Shown here in pieces: positions 41,499 to 53,577 of a DNA stretch of 64,000 bases; the stretch's first letter is position 1, and every line of letters starts with the position of its first letter. The DNA is from Micractinium sp. NFX-FRZ. Its lineage: Eukaryota > Chlorophyta > Trebouxiophyceae > Chlorellales > Chlorellaceae. The notes under the pieces are model-generated. The model did not search any database and had not been told where the DNA came from. It saw nothing but the letters and a program-made list of their open reading frames with translations. The position numbers were made by a program, and so were the translations under genes. The stretch lies in NCBI GenBank assembly GCA_029339195.1, contig JAPTJF010000137.1, forward strand, positions 1-64,000, in the 5' to 3' direction.

Positions 41499-43496
41499 CA
41501 CGCTGCGGTGAGCTCGACGTTAAGCCAGGGCGCTTTCTGCTAAAATTCGAGCGCAGTCTCGGTCGAGCGGTGTCCGACACTCAGCAAAGGTGCCCGCCCC
41601 GCTGCCGCTGACAGCTGAGGCGCCAACACCCGAAACAGCGAGCTGCAAGCTGATGTCCTGATTTCGTGAGCAGAAAGCCGTTCCAGATGTAACCAGATGG
41701 AATGAAACAACAGAGAGTTTCTAGCCCCCGCCACCTTGGGCGCTGCAGCCGCCACCTTGACGGCGCGCCGGCCCGCCCGGCCCTGCAGGGGTGCTTGCGC
41801 ACTGCAGGCTCCACCACGAGCACTGCACTGTGTCTGCACACGATGTGCGGGGTTGGCAACGCCGACAGGACTGGCTTCCTGTGCAGGCACGGCTTCTTCC
41901 TTTGCTGTCCCACGCTGTCCACAACACGCCAATCCGTATCACAACCAGCCAGGCAGAATGCGGCAGCCAAACCCCTCCTTCCCGTTTGTGACAGAACGTT
42001 TACACGGGTGCTGTTATGTATGTGTGTGGAAAGAAGGGGAAGAGACAAGCGTTGTGTCAAGGAGGCTCATTTGTTCACGTTTTGAATCCCAGTGCTCGAC
42101 CAAAGACAACAGGCGCTGGAGAGGCTCTGAGGGCTGTGACGCCAGCAATGGGCAGGGCAGGGCGGGAGGAAGACGGGGGGCGGAGGACAGAACTGACGAT
42201 GATTATCACGTGGGGGGTGGGGTGTGCAGTGCGGGGATCCAGGGGCAGCGTCGGCAGGGTTGGGGCCAGAGGTTCGTTTGAAAACAGGCGTGGCACGGTG
42301 CATGCGTGTGGCCGTGTGCAGGGCACGCGGCGCCGGATGTGCGTGCGAGTGTTGGGATGAATCTTCTCGTCGAGAGAGGGGTCGGGCGGAACACGGTCGG
42401 GGAACAGAGGAACACACAACAAGGGGGCTGGGGGGGTACAGGGGCCGGGCGGGGCTGCAGGCGTTGCTGCCTGGCAGCCGCGGCCTGGCAATCGCAGCGG
42501 GGGCACAGGGGGAGGGGCAAGCGATAGGGTTCAACAACAGGGTGGGGGGAGGGGAGGAGGGAAACATACGGGGGACGTTGTGGGAAGAACATATGTAGGC
42601 GAGAGGTACAGGATCCGAGGGAATGCGCTGCAGTGTACAGAAGCATGGCTGGCCGAGCCGCGAGGCGGCGGTGGCCCTGTGCACTAAAGGCACCCTGTGC
42701 CTGAGAAAGGGGCACGGTGACCTGTGGGGGGGGTGCCGTGTCGATGGGCGGGGGGCATACTACGCCCCCCGAAAGCGATTCAAAAGAGCAGGATGTGGCG
42801 AGGATGGCTAGCATTCAGGCCGCGGCGCTAGAGCCGCCATCAAAGGGGGAAAGGGGAAGCAGAGGGAATGGGAGGAGGGAGCGGAGCCCACGGGTGTGAC
42901 ATCTGGGATCGGAAATGAGCAGGGCGCGCACATTGGCGGCGCGCCCACAAGTGTAGGGGGGAGTGCGGGGTGGGGGATGAGATCTCGGGGCGATGCCGCC
43001 GGGAGGGACATTCGGGGTTGAGAGGGTTGCTTGCAGCATAAAATGGATGTGCAGGGCCAGCGGCCGCACGCGCCCGGCGCGCGCATCTACGTGCGCGCGC
43101 TCCTCATGGGCACGCCGGCCGCTCCCGCCGCCACGAATCGATTGAATGCCGTGCGTGTCTTGCCTTGATCGAAGTGCTTGGGTTGCTGCCAATGGAAGAG
43201 GGGAACACAAAAGCAGGGGGAAGGGGCTGCGAAGCGGGGGACAGAGAAAGGGAACGGATACAGAGGCAGGGGCCCCATCGGGGGCCCCCCGGCCGCCGAG
43301 CGCTACGCGCTGGTGTGCCGCTCATGCTACATCGAATAGTAATGCGCGCTAAGGGAGGGCCAGATGTATGGCCTCACGGGGCCATTGGACCGGATGAAAA
43401 GGTGCTTTCCATGAAGGTGCAGCACCGCCTGGCGGGGACGCCAGGAGCAACAGGTGACCAGCTTGGGCTGGACGGCGGGCGCCCTGGGTGGCCGTC
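41499..43496. other. Intergenic, no gene recognised
   Basis: This lies upstream of the HP1-like gene (-) and downstream of PLATZ (-). Open frames on either strand look like random GC-rich frames. The 42400-43050 part is G-rich on the plus strand and may be a long 3' UTR of PLATZ. Confidence 0.45.
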
Positions 43497-45090
43497 TCAC
43501 ACGGAGGGGGCACGCAGGGGGCAGCCCTTGCGCCGCTTGGCGGGCTGGCCATTGAAGTCGGCCCTGCAGGGATTGGATGTGGGAGACGGGGACAGGGGAG
43601 GTAGCATGCAGGGATGAGCGGGTGCGATGGGGGAAGGTCACCAAGAAAGCAGGCCCAAGACGGTCACCTCATTGCAGCAGGCAAGGGTATGGACGCCCAA
43701 GCCCATGCCAGCCTGGCAGCAAAGCCCCTGGCACGCCAGCCAGCACGCCAGCAGCACAACTGCCCAACAGCGTGCAGCCCGCAACTCACATGCACTCGCT
43801 GTCGGATGACGCCACCGCATCCAGAGCGCGCAGCGATGCCGGGTGCAGCGGGGTTTCGGGGCCGCTGCCGCTGCCGCCGCACCCGCTGCGCGAGCTGCTG
43901 CCGCTGCTGTGCGCTGCGCCGCTGCTGCCGAAGCCGACCGCGCAGGGCGGCAGCGCGGTGGCCAGGGCGCCCAGCACCGCGGCGTGGGGGTGGGCGGCGT
44001 GCATAGCGTGCACAGCGTGGGTGTGGGAGTTGCAGCCAGAGCTGGGCGCGGCGATCTCCAGGGGGGGCAGCTGGCGCAGGCTGACGTGGCGCACGCCCGC
44101 CATGCCGTCCAGCTTGCACTGCAGCGAGCAGAAGTGGCTGACGTCCTGCAGGTGGCGCGTGCACACGGTGCACACGCTGGCGCCCACGGCGCCCTTGGGC
44201 GGCCGTGGCTGCGGGCGGCGGCGCAGGAAGATGACTTTGGAGCTGTTGATGGTGTAGCCTGCAGGAGCAGCCGGATGCAAGTGTGGGATAGGGTGGGTTG
44301 AGGGGAGGCGCAGGGGAGAGCGGGACGGGCAGGGTGACATGGGGATTTGAAGTGAGGGTGTGGGGCAGGAGAGGGGAGACGGGAGAGGTGCACATGCCGG
44401 GCAGGTGGCCAAACAGCAATGCTGTAGCATTTCACACAGCCATAGCGTACGGTCAAATGGCGAGCCCTCAAAGGTTGACCCGTAAGCAGCGGGAAGCATG
44501 GCGCGCCCACGCGGCACAGCCCTGAAGGCGCCCACGAGGCGCCCCACCAACCCACCCCCCCATACTGAGGGCCCCGGCACGCACCCTGGATGCCGCCGAT
44601 GTCGGCAAACCGTGAGATGTCGGCCATCTTGACGACATCGTGGTAGCTGGAGCGACGCACCTGCATGTAGGGCACGCAGGGCAGAGAAGCAGGGCACAAG
44701 TGTGGTGACAACGAGCGGAGTGGGAAGTGGAGGCGCTGGCGCCGGTGCCTCGCAGCAGCACCCAGCTCACCGGCACGCGCATTTGGCCTTGCGTGGCCCA
44801 AAGTAAGGCAAAAGATGGCCGGGGCGCCTTGCAAGCACGCCCTGCACTGCACAGGCCGCCTCGATCGCGGCCCGCGGCGCATGAACTGCAGGGACCCCAC
44901 ACACCTGGATGTAGAGCTCTGAAGGCCGGCTGAGCACGCAGAGCGAGCAGGCGGCTGTGCCTTTCGTGAGAGAGAAATGGTTCAGAACGCAGTCGCGGGC
45001 GCTGTGCGCGGCGGCGTGGACAGGGCACGGTGAGAAGAAGGCGTGCTCCACCATGTCCCTCCAGTCCAGGTGCTGCAGTTGAAGCGTCAT
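43497..45090 (-). CDS. PLATZ zinc-binding transcription factor
   Basis: Exons 44905-45090, 44585-44660, 43790-44258 and 43497-43563 close in phase to 265 residues. PLATZ landmarks in order are FFSPCPVHAAAHSARDC and CSLCVLSRPSELYIQ (Cys/His zinc ligands), then VRRSSYHDVVKMADISRFAD and IGGIQGYTINSSKVIFL. RRRPQPRPPKG and the second zinc region CTVCTRHLQDVSHFCSLQCK follow. A Ser/Gly-rich region precedes the C-terminal RRKGCPLRAPSV, which matches the conserved basic RRKG-P-RAP end. PLATZ proteins are plant-lineage, A/T-rich-DNA-binding regulators, usually repressors. ATG at 45090 was chosen because the in-frame codon further upstream is GTG. Confidence 0.92.
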
Positions 45091-45813
45091 TGGAGGAGGG
45101 CTTGTCTGCGCCGCCACTGATCCGACTTCAAGGGAGGGTTGGACGTTGGGCGAAGACTAAAGAGGTGTGCGTGAGTGCAATGCGGGTGGGAGGAGACGAA
45201 GAAGAAGGCCAGTAGCTCAAGAAGTGCACTCCTTCTTCCACGCTGGAGATTCACCTTGCTTGCAAAATCAGGCACCCCTCAAAAAATCTCCACCATGAAC
45301 TGCCGCATTGCTTGCGATGGTCGCTAACCATCCAATTTGCGGGCCGCCTGCTCAAAACAAAGTCCAGCCCAGGCTTGAACAAGGGCGGTGACGCACTGCA
45401 AAAGCTACTCTTGCGGGGCCCGCGTTTTGATCCAAAGACAATATTCAGCCACAGAAACCGGCCCGCAGGAAATCTGGCAGCGGCAAGAGGCCGTGGCAAG
45501 TGCTTGCCACCCACCGCCCAGAGCGCCGGCGCCCGCCCGTTGGGGCTATCTGCTGGTATCGAGGCCCTCTGGCTGAACGTTGACGCTTCTGCCATTTCCA
45601 AGCAGCTGCCGTTTCGAGGGGGGCTGATGGTAAAGCTGTAGCACTTTGGCTGGCTAAAAACACAGCCACGGGAGACCAAGCACCCATGTTTAAATGGCGG
45701 GTAAACATCACACACTTGAGGAGGGCATGCTCCAAAATGCTGGGGAAATGCAGGGGCAATGAACGAAATGCCACCAAACATGCACGAAGCGCCACGTGCT
45801 GTTTCCGCCGCCC
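45091..45813. other. Intergenic
   Basis: This is the promoter side of PLATZ and the 3' side of SMG9, both on the minus strand. No other feature was recognised. Confidence 0.5.
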
Positions 45814-47552
45814 TCACCGCGCCAGCCCCCAGCCGCCCGCGCCCTTGAGCTGCGTGCGCGCGAGGCGGGAGTAGAAAGCTGCAATGTCCGGGCTCTTCCT
45901 CACCGCCCGCCACACATCACCCGCCGTGCCCCGCAGCCACCCCAGCTCCGAGCAGCGGCGCGCAAAGGGCGGGCAGGGGCGGGCCAGGAGCGCCGCCACG
46001 AGCGCATCTGCGTCGGCGGCCGCGCACACGCCGTCCGAGGGGTGCCTCAGCACCCAGTAGCTCATGCCTTCCACGCTGCTGCTGCCGCCGCTGCCTGCCC
46101 GCGCCTCACGCATGCGCAGAGGGCCTGCACAGCAGGCAGTGGCGGGAGAAGGGTGTGGGGCACCCACTCGTTACCGCACCAGTGATTTGCATGGGCTTTC
46201 CACCTTGCCAATGCAGCCATCGCCCCCACCCAAACACTTCAGTCTCAGGCCACACACCCTGTATTGAGAACTCACGGGGGCGGGACAGGCGGGAGGAAGT
46301 GAAGTAAGCTGCCAGCCGAGCCTCCAGCTGTTCTAGCTCCTGCATGCTAGGTGCACCAACGCCGTTGCCAATGCCGCCGCTGCCTTCACCGCTGCTGCTG
46401 GTGCCTGCGCTTGGGGGCAGCACATGCACAAGCACCACTTCGGCCAGGTGCTCTGCCGCCTGGGCTGCCTGCCGCGCTTTAGGCTGCCCCTGCTGCTGCT
46501 GCCCCTGCTGCTGGCCCGCAGCAGCAGCCTGGCTGCCGGCTGCCCCTGCCGCAGCAGTCGCAGCAGGCGCCGCGCCGCTGCCTGCTGCCGCGGTTGATGT
46601 GGCAGCGGCATCGCGTGGCGGCAGGCTGGGGTCGGGCACGCCCCGAGCCAGCATTTCAGCGGTGAGCAGCAGCTCCCATGTCCGGTAGTCTTCCAAACCC
46701 TCACACAGCACCAGCACCCGGTGGCAGGCGGTGAGCAGCAGCACCGCCAGCTGCAGCTGCGCCAGCGCTTGCACGCCCTCAAACGGCACAGCCGCCGCCT
46801 TGGCGTCGCCTGCAGCCGCCACCGCTGGGGCGGCCAGAGCCGCAGGCGGCTGGTCCCACCTGCCTGCCATCTCTTCAAGGACGGAGGCTGAGAACAGGGG
46901 CTGGGTGTCCAGCCCTATGACGCGATCGCTGCTCAACCGCAGCTGCACGCCGCGTGTGCAGTGCTGCAGCGTCGGCATTGCCGCGGGGTCGGCAGCAGGC
47001 GTGGCGGGGCGTGACACCGGGAATGCGGGGGTGGGGTGCGGCCCCGCGGCGGAGAGCGCTCCATCAAAGCCTGTGGTGGCAGGCAGGCACGGCGGGGCAA
47101 ATGGGCGGTGGGTGTAGGCAGGCATGCTGGTGTGCCTGGCCCAGATGGTGCGGCATTGAAAACTCGTGGTGTGATGCTGGCCCCGGGCCTCACCCGCCGC
47201 TGCGGCACTGCCGTCCCAAAACAAAGCCCTCACCGGGCAGGCGCAGCCAAGCTGAATTGCAGCTGAACCTGCAATGCCACTGCCCAGTTGCGCTGCACGG
47301 AAGCGTCCATGTCCAAGTGACTGCAAGCTCACCCAGCAGTCGGTTGAGCAGCCAGGACTTGCCCAGGCGCTGCGCCCCCAGCGCCCCCACCACACTGAAG
47401 TCGGCGTTTGATGCCAGCAGCAGCTCCGCCACGGCCCCAGGGCAGACCGCCCAGCTGGCGGCATCCAGCAGGCAGTAGGGCTCTCCCAAAGGTGGATCTT
47501 GGGACTGCGGCAGCTGCTCGGTGGGGTGCATGCAAAAAGGGTTGGGGCGCAT
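45814..47552 (-). CDS. SMG9: SMG9-like nonsense-mediated decay factor
   Basis: Exons 47333-47552, 46276-47070 and 45814-46124 close in phase to 441 residues. The sequence has a variant P-loop (VVGALGAQRLGKSWLLNRLL), the switch-like strand VIGLDTQPLFSASVLEEM, and LAVLLLTACHRVLVLCEGLEDY. After a low-complexity Gln/Ala insert comes VVLVHVLPPS, and the C-terminal helices include WRAVRKSPDIAAFYSRL. This order is that of SMG9, which with SMG8 forms a GTPase-like complex that controls SMG1 kinase phosphorylation of UPF1 in NMD. ATG at 47552 gives a short N-terminus, and an additional upstream exon cannot be excluded. Confidence 0.82.
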
Positions 47553-48208
47553 CAGTCATTTGTGAAAGTGCTGCGACCGACCGCAGTGGAAGCGGGCAGC
47601 GGCGGCGGAGGCGGGTTGCCAGGTGGCGGCTGCACCCTGCCTTGCGGCGTTTGCTCAAGGCCGATCGCATGTATTCCGCGCACCTTAGGGCCATCCCTCT
47701 CCGCTGCCGAGCCCTGTGGCGCTCGAGTTGCGGTGTCGGCAGTCGGCACTGGGGGCTGCTTGCGCAACACTGCGCGCTGTGCAGATTGCTGCATGGGTGA
47801 TGGGGACGACATGGCTGTATACGATCGAAACAGCGGCCAAGAATTGCCAGAAATGCAAACCAGCTCACCAGTCCACGGCAGCAGGTCGCCCGAGAATCCA
47901 CCGGAAAGCCCGCATACGACCTGTAGTCGGCTCCTAGGCTCATTTGCAAGCGATCGCGCGCTCCGTAGCACATCAGCCGTGCCATTTGATTGGGTGTTTC
48001 TCGAGAGGCTCTGGGGACTGTGTGCGGTCTGTGCTTGTGTCCAAGAGTGCCTCAAGGAGTGGCTGAGAGCGGCTCGGCGGCGCCAGAGGGAGCAGGAGCG
48101 CCGAAGCGGCCAGCGGCGGCGACCCGTCGTGGCGGCGGCACTCACTTCGAGAACGCAGCTGGTGACAGCAGAGGCGGTAACAGCAGCAGCAGCACCACCA
48201 CCACCACC
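47553..48208. promoter_or_regulatory. Shared upstream region of SMG9 (-) and IBR5-type phosphatase (+)
   Basis: The two start codons are divergent and 656 bases apart. The end is CAG/CCA-rich, with AGCAGCAGCAGCACCACCAC just before the IBR5-type ATG, likely 5' UTR. No named promoter motif was assigned. Confidence 0.5.
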
Positions 48209-50251
48209 ATGAAGCAGAAGCGTGAGAGAGAGGAGCCCTGTGACGTGTGCGGCCACTATCACGACGTGAGTCTTGGGTGCCGCCGCTGGGCGGGCGGCGG
48301 GTGCAGGGGCTGCTGTGACGGGCAACAGCACAGTGGGGCGCCTCCCGATGCAACCCGCTGCGCATTGCATTGCATCACTGACCTGCCGTATCTATGGCTA
48401 AACTGCAGTACCATGGCGGCGAGCCGTGCGCCATCTGCGGGCACCGCCTGGAGGTTGCGGCCAGCTCAGCGGCGGCTGCCACCTCAGCGCCGGCACCGCC
48501 CCCCAAGCCGCCCAGCGCCTTCCCATCAGAGATCGTCCCTGGCTTCCTCTTCCTGGGGAGTTACGATCATGCCTCCCGCCACGAGATTCTGAAGACCTTG
48601 GGCATCGGCAACATTCTGAATGTGAGGGAGGGATCACTAGTGGGGTGCGAGTTCGGAGGGCGGTGCCAGGTTGGTGTGGCAAGGTTGGTATCGTGAGAGG
48701 GCGCAGATGGCACCCAAAGGATGCATTGCATTGTGCAGCGGCTGGGTGGGTGGAAGAGGTGTCCAGATCGGCTGCCCAGTGTGGGCTGTGCAGGCTTGAT
48801 TGGCATTGCCCGGGGTGTGTATTGTGGGTGTAGGGAGGGGCCCCTTGCCGCTCCTGCAGCATCGTCCCCACCCCATCCCGGGCCCTGCCCATGTATCTCC
48901 CCTCTGATCCGCCCTCCCCCCGCGGCCGGCTCCATTCTACTGCAGACCGTGCCCAGCTGCCAGGCGCTGTACAAAAACTCCTTCACCTACCACACCGTCT
49001 CCGCCAGCCCGCCACCGCTGGAGGAATGCTACTCCTTCCTTGGTGGGTGGGCAGGGCGCGTGCAACAAATGCTGTGCAGCACCATGCTGCCCTGCGCTCT
49101 GCTGTGCCGTGGTGCAGCATGCTGCGCGGCTCCGCTGCTGCCTGCGCCTCTGGTCTCTGTGCTGTGCCATTACGTGGTGCTCCCCTCATGCAGAGGCGGT
49201 GCAGCAACAGCATCATTGCCCAACTCTTCCCCCGTCCCACCTGCTCCCAACCTGCTTCCGTCACAGCCATGCCCCGCCCCCACCATCGCACCCACAGCAC
49301 CCTGCCGCCCCCACCGTCGCACCCACAGCACCCTGTCGCCCCCACCGTCGCACCCACAGCACCCTGCCGCCCCCCACCACCACCACACCCACCCTCATAC
49401 CCTGCAGAGGAGGTGCAGCGGCAGGGCGGCAAAGTGCTGGTGCACTGCATGAGCGGCCTGTCCCGCTCCCCCGCCGTCGTCATCTACTACCTCATGCGCC
49501 GCAACACCTGGCGCCTCAGGTGGGCAGGCAGGCAGGCAGGCACCCTGTGTCTCCTTAGGCCTGTTGAGCAGGCGGGCACCCTGCGTCTCTATTAGACCCT
49601 CTGAGCAGGCAGGCAGGCGAACATTGCTGAGCAGGCAGTCACTCTAGTCTCTAGTCTGTTGAGCAGGCAGGCACATCATGTGTTTATCTGGCCATCCGCG
49701 GAACAGTTTCGGACAGCGAGGCAGCGCCAGACGAAGCGTGGACTGCTGCCGTCGCCCCAAACTGATGCGCAGCAGTGCCCCAGCTTTACACGCTGCCCGC
49801 TTCCCTGCGCCACCTCCCTCTCTCCCCCTGCCCGCCAGGCGTAACACAAGCACCGTCCCCAATCCACCTCCCAACATCTTCCCCACCCTCTGTATTCCTC
49901 CCCCCTGTGCAGCGAGGCGTACCACTGGGTGAAGGACCGGCGGCCTGTGATTGCCATCACCCAAGATGATGCACAGCGGCTGCAGGCAGCAGAGGCGGCA
50001 GTGCTTGGCCCCAACGCCAGCAGCTTCAAGGTGCCCGTGGGGCAGCAGCCGGCGGCGGCGGGGCAGCAGCAGCTGGGAGGGGCGGCCCCCTTTGGGTGGC
50101 CTGCCTTTGGCGGCGGCGCCGGCGGCGGTGGGTTTGGTGGCAGCGGCACGGCGGGGGGCGGCGTCGCGCCGCTGAACCCTGAGCAGCAGCCGAGCCTCAA
50201 TTTCTTTGGGTCGGCAGCGCCCGCCGGCTTTGTGTTCGGCTCAGCCCCGCC

Positions 50252-50288
<37 letters not shown>

Positions 50289-50303
50289 GATATGATGGAT
50301 TGA
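48209..50303 (+). CDS. IBR5: IBR5-type dual-specificity protein phosphatase
   Basis: Exons 48209-48265, 48409-48621, 48946-49042, 49408-49519 and 49913-50303 give 289 residues. The N-terminus has two short Cys pairs (CDVCGHYHD, CAICGHRLE) as in Arabidopsis IBR5. SAFPSEIVPGFLFLGSYDHA, then RHEILKTLGIGNILN and NSFTYHTV follow. The phosphatase loop is VLVHCMSGLSRSPAVVIYYL, with the HCxxxxxR signature intact. The WRLRSEAYHWVKDRRP segment matches the family. The C-terminal 100 residues are Gly/Gln-rich with FG-like pieces (SLNFFGS, FVFGSAPP) and end in poly-Gln and DMMD. IBR5 dephosphorylates MAP kinases and affects auxin and abscisic acid responses in land plants. The algal substrate is unknown. 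Confidence 0.92.
49258..49377. repeat. About 31-bp tandem repeat with acceptor-like CACAG in IBR5 intron 3
   Basis: Three to four units of CCCCCACCGTCGCACCCACAG plus CACCCTGCCG repeat immediately upstream of the true acceptor at 49405-49407. Each unit ends in a potential AG. Confidence 0.85.
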
Positions 50304-50930
50304 GAGGGTTATCAGCAAGAGTGCCAGGTGATGCCTTCCCGTCTCCCTGTGTCTGCCGGCGCCCACTCGGCAAATCCGCCAGTGCCCATGCAAGCCGCAG
50401 TGTTAGTAAACTGCTCAGCACAGAGTTCGTGTGTGTGGGCGTCGCTGTCCCGACGGATTCAGCATAGCGTTCTTCATTACCCCCCATTTTCCCCTAACCT
50501 TCCGTGCCCAAGCTGCACCCTGGCACCTGCCTGCTGCGGCGCCGGCGTGCCCCAACATGCGACACACATGCATGCACTCGTGCGCGCCCCTGTTTTGATG
50601 CGTGCCACCCCCCTTCTGGGCAGCCTGGCGCTCTTGGCCTTGTCAAATCAAGCGCTGCTGCCTTCTGTACGCTACACCACATGATGCTATGCACGCCATG
50701 CATGATGTAACAGTGCTGCTCACCCACGCGGACAAGAGGGAGGCACACGCAGCTGTTGGCAAGCTGCGAGCAGGTGGCAGGCAGGCAGACCAGGGGCCCA
50801 GCAGGAGCAGGTGGGCAGCAGTCCGTGCCAGCATGCCTCCCTGCTCAGGCCTTCAGTTGGCAGCAAGTTGTCGGTAAAATTTACAGTGAGTTGACTGGCC
50901 ATAGGGTGTGGTGGCCCACAGGAAGAGAGG
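50304..50930. other. Convergent 3' intergenic region
   Basis: This lies between the IBR5-type stop (+) and the methyltransferase stop (-). No further gene or RNA was recognised. Confidence 0.5.
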
Positions 50931-53361
50931 TCAGCAGGCAGGGGCTAGGGTGAGGCGGTGGAGGAAGATGCGGTCACGTGCAGCAGCGAGCGCCGGCAGG
51001 TGCTGGAAGCACACCCTCCCTGCACCTGCAGCCGCTCCCGCCGGCACGGCGGCTGCCGGCGGGGCTGCGCTGCTGCCTGGGCTGGCCTGGCCTTGTGGGC
51101 AGGCGGGCCCCTCGGGCGCCAGCTGTTGGATGTGCAGGAGAGGATCGGCCTGCACTGCTGCCAGGAACTGCTGCAGGGTTGCCTCGTTGCGCAGCGTGGT
51201 GGCAAGGTAGACGGCCGGCTGGTGCTGCCACCCCTCGAGCTGCTGCAGATGCTGCTGCTGCTGAGGCTGATGCTGAGGAGGCTGCTGCTGAGGAGGCTGC
51301 TGAGGAGGCTGCTGAGGAGGCTGAGGCTGCTGCTGCTGCGGGTGGCACGGCTGTGCTGACGCTGAGCCACCAGGCGCAGCGGCACTCTGCCCTTCCGCTG
51401 CCTCTGCCGCCGCCGCTGCCGACAGCACCTGTTTCAGCAGTGCCAGCAGCACAGGTATGACGGTGGGATCATACAAGAGGTCAGCACCCAGCACCACTGT
51501 TGGCGGCAACTGCTGCTGTGCACGTTGCGCATGCTGCGGGCCCCGCTGCTGCTGCTCCTGCTCCTGCTGCTGCTGCGCCAGCGCGCCCACAGCCTGCCGG
51601 GCAGCGCACCCATCTCTGCCACCACCATCGCCGTCGCCGCCTGGCCACCCGTCCTCCCAGCACAGCTGCCGGCACTCCACCGCTGCGCATGCCATCCCGC
51701 TGCTGCTGCCGCCGCTGCCTTGCCTGTCCCCAGAAGCACTGCCGCCGCCGCCGTCGCTGCCACTGCTGCTGTCTCCGCCATCTGGCAGCAGGGGCAGCCC
51801 ATTCAGGCGCAGGTTTAGCTGGCAGTTGGACACAGCCTCTTCATTGCCATCTGTTAGCACGACCCAGCTGGCCCCGCAGCGGTGCAGCGCCACTCCCACC
51901 ATGCCGGCGCCGCACCCGACCTCCAGGCAACAGCGGCCTGCAGTGGGGCGGGGGCGGGAATGGAACGCAGGGGGCAAGGTGAGGGCGGGGTGAGCTGCAG
52001 GCAACAGCAGGCTGCCACCGCCCCCACACCACATATGGTTGAACTGCAGCGACGCCAGTGAGCGACGCCACCAACAATGCAATACATGAGCGGCGCATCT
52101 GGAAGGACCCACCCCATAGCTCTCCTGTGCAACTGCACATCCCGTGCCTTGCCTACTGCCGCAAGCGGCCTGGGAGCACGGCAGCTGGACAGCACGGTGC
52201 CTCCTCACCTGCAACCAGCTCTGGATGGCTCAGCACCCACTCTGCCAGGAAGAAGCCAGCCTCCCACTCTGCAGGTGGAAAGAACATGGGCAGAACACAC
52301 GTGGTGGTCGGGAGAGCGGTTGCGGTGCACATACTGGTGGGTTTAGGGCTTCCCCACATGCTAACCCCCCAAACGCAGGCACCAGCGTGCATGCAGGCTG
52401 GGTGTGGGAAGCGAGTTGGTTGAGGCAGGGCTCCTGAAACCCCTCAATACACACACAGCCGCTCACCGTGGCACCCTGTGCCGCCTTCCGAGAGGTTCAC
52501 TGAGACGTGCAGGCACAGCAGGCCGTGCTGTGCGTCGCCCGCCGCTGCTGCCGAGACGGACGCAGGAGTTGCAACAGGGGCTGCTTCTGTAGCATCGGGC
52601 TCTGAAGCCTGGCCCTCTGCAGGTTGCTGCTGTGGCAGTGCTGGCAGCTGCTTGTGGCCCTGCAGCTGCTGGGCATGCTCACGGTCCTGCTGCTGCACAT
52701 CCTGCTGCTGCGGCGGCTGCCGGGCAGCTGCAACCTCCGCGTCCAGCGCCGCCATGCGCTGCAGCAGGCTGTCGGCAGGCTCGCCCTCGGGTGCGTAGGC
52801 ATACACTTTATAGCACCAGCCCGGCTGGGGCGGCGGTGCTGCTGCTGTGCACCCGCCGCTACTATCGGCGACGTCGGCGCCCAGCCTGCCCAGCAGGCAG
52901 CAGCTGTAGAGCTGCATGAGCTCCTCACACACCTCCTGGCCATCTGCCTCTGCTGCTAGCACGACAGCACGCAGCACGCGCCTGCGGGGGCGGCCAGGCA
53001 GCTGAAGGGGGTCAGTGGCATGCTTTGGGATCTGCCCTGCTGTGCAACCCAGTGCCGAGGCAATGCGAATGGCAGGGCACACGATGCCGGACGCCCTGTT
53101 GACAACGTTGGCATTCGTCAGTCCCTTCCGTGCTCACCGGCGGTACTCGGCGTCGGGCGGCAGCGCTGCCGCTGCGGTGCTGCACAGACAGTGCTCAAGC
53201 AGCGCCTGCTGGCTGACTTCCCCTAGCACGCCGGCATCGGTCAGCTGCCGCAGCAGGACCACCAGAGTGGCCGGCGGGCCGCGCTGCCTGAAAGTGCAGA
53301 CGAGTTGCCAGAGAGTTGCATGTGGCCGACCAGTGGCCGCAGCCTCCCCCTCTGCCACCAT
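50931..53361 (-). CDS. FAM86/EEF2KMT-like protein methyltransferase with Gln-rich inserts
   Basis: Exons 53138-53361, 52467-52981, 52209-52268 and 50931-51937 close in phase to 601 residues. The N-terminal helical part (TLVVLLRQLTDAGV, EYRRRVLRAVVLAAEADGQE) is followed by CHEWEAGFFLAEWVLSHPEL. SAM motif I is CCLEVGCGAGMVGVALHRCG, then VVLTDGNEEAVSNC, VVLGADLLYDPTVIPVLLAL and VYLATTLRNEATLQQFLAAV. The tail is GRVCFQHLPALAAARDRIFL. This layout matches FAM86/EEF2KMT (yeast Efm3), which methylates a lysine of elongation factor 2. Other METTL21-type enzymes are possible. It is about twice the family's usual size because of Gln/Ser/Gly-rich inserts. The start ATG at 53361 was chosen because the frame is open across a possible internal acceptor at 53288. 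Confidence 0.7.
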
Positions 53362-53577
53362 CGTGTGTGAGGCAATGCGGCATTCAATTGACAGAGCTAG
53401 GGGGGTGCAATTCGTGCTGCGCCTGCGCTGCCACACTGTGCGCAACACACACCGCACAACCCTGCCCCAATGCCGCCATCGCTGTAACCGGCAGCATCGT
53501 GGCACATTTCCGTTTGTACTGTAGAGGGCGGCGGCCCGAGTAGTGAAGCCCTTGCTAGCAGCCCGCTCGCAAGCACA
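53362..53577. promoter_or_regulatory. Compact divergent promoter between the methyltransferase (-) and CYP97A (+)
   Basis: Only 216 bases separate the two divergent start codons, so the genes very likely share promoter elements. No specific motif was assigned. Confidence 0.55.

Noticed and set aside
41540..41932. Minus-strand 130-codon frame upstream of the HP1-like gene
   Set aside because: It has no recognisable domain and lies in the expected promoter/5' UTR region.
49258..49377. Regular repeats resembling a CRISPR array
   Set aside because: The units abut directly without unique spacers and lie in an intron of a nuclear gene; this is a minisatellite.
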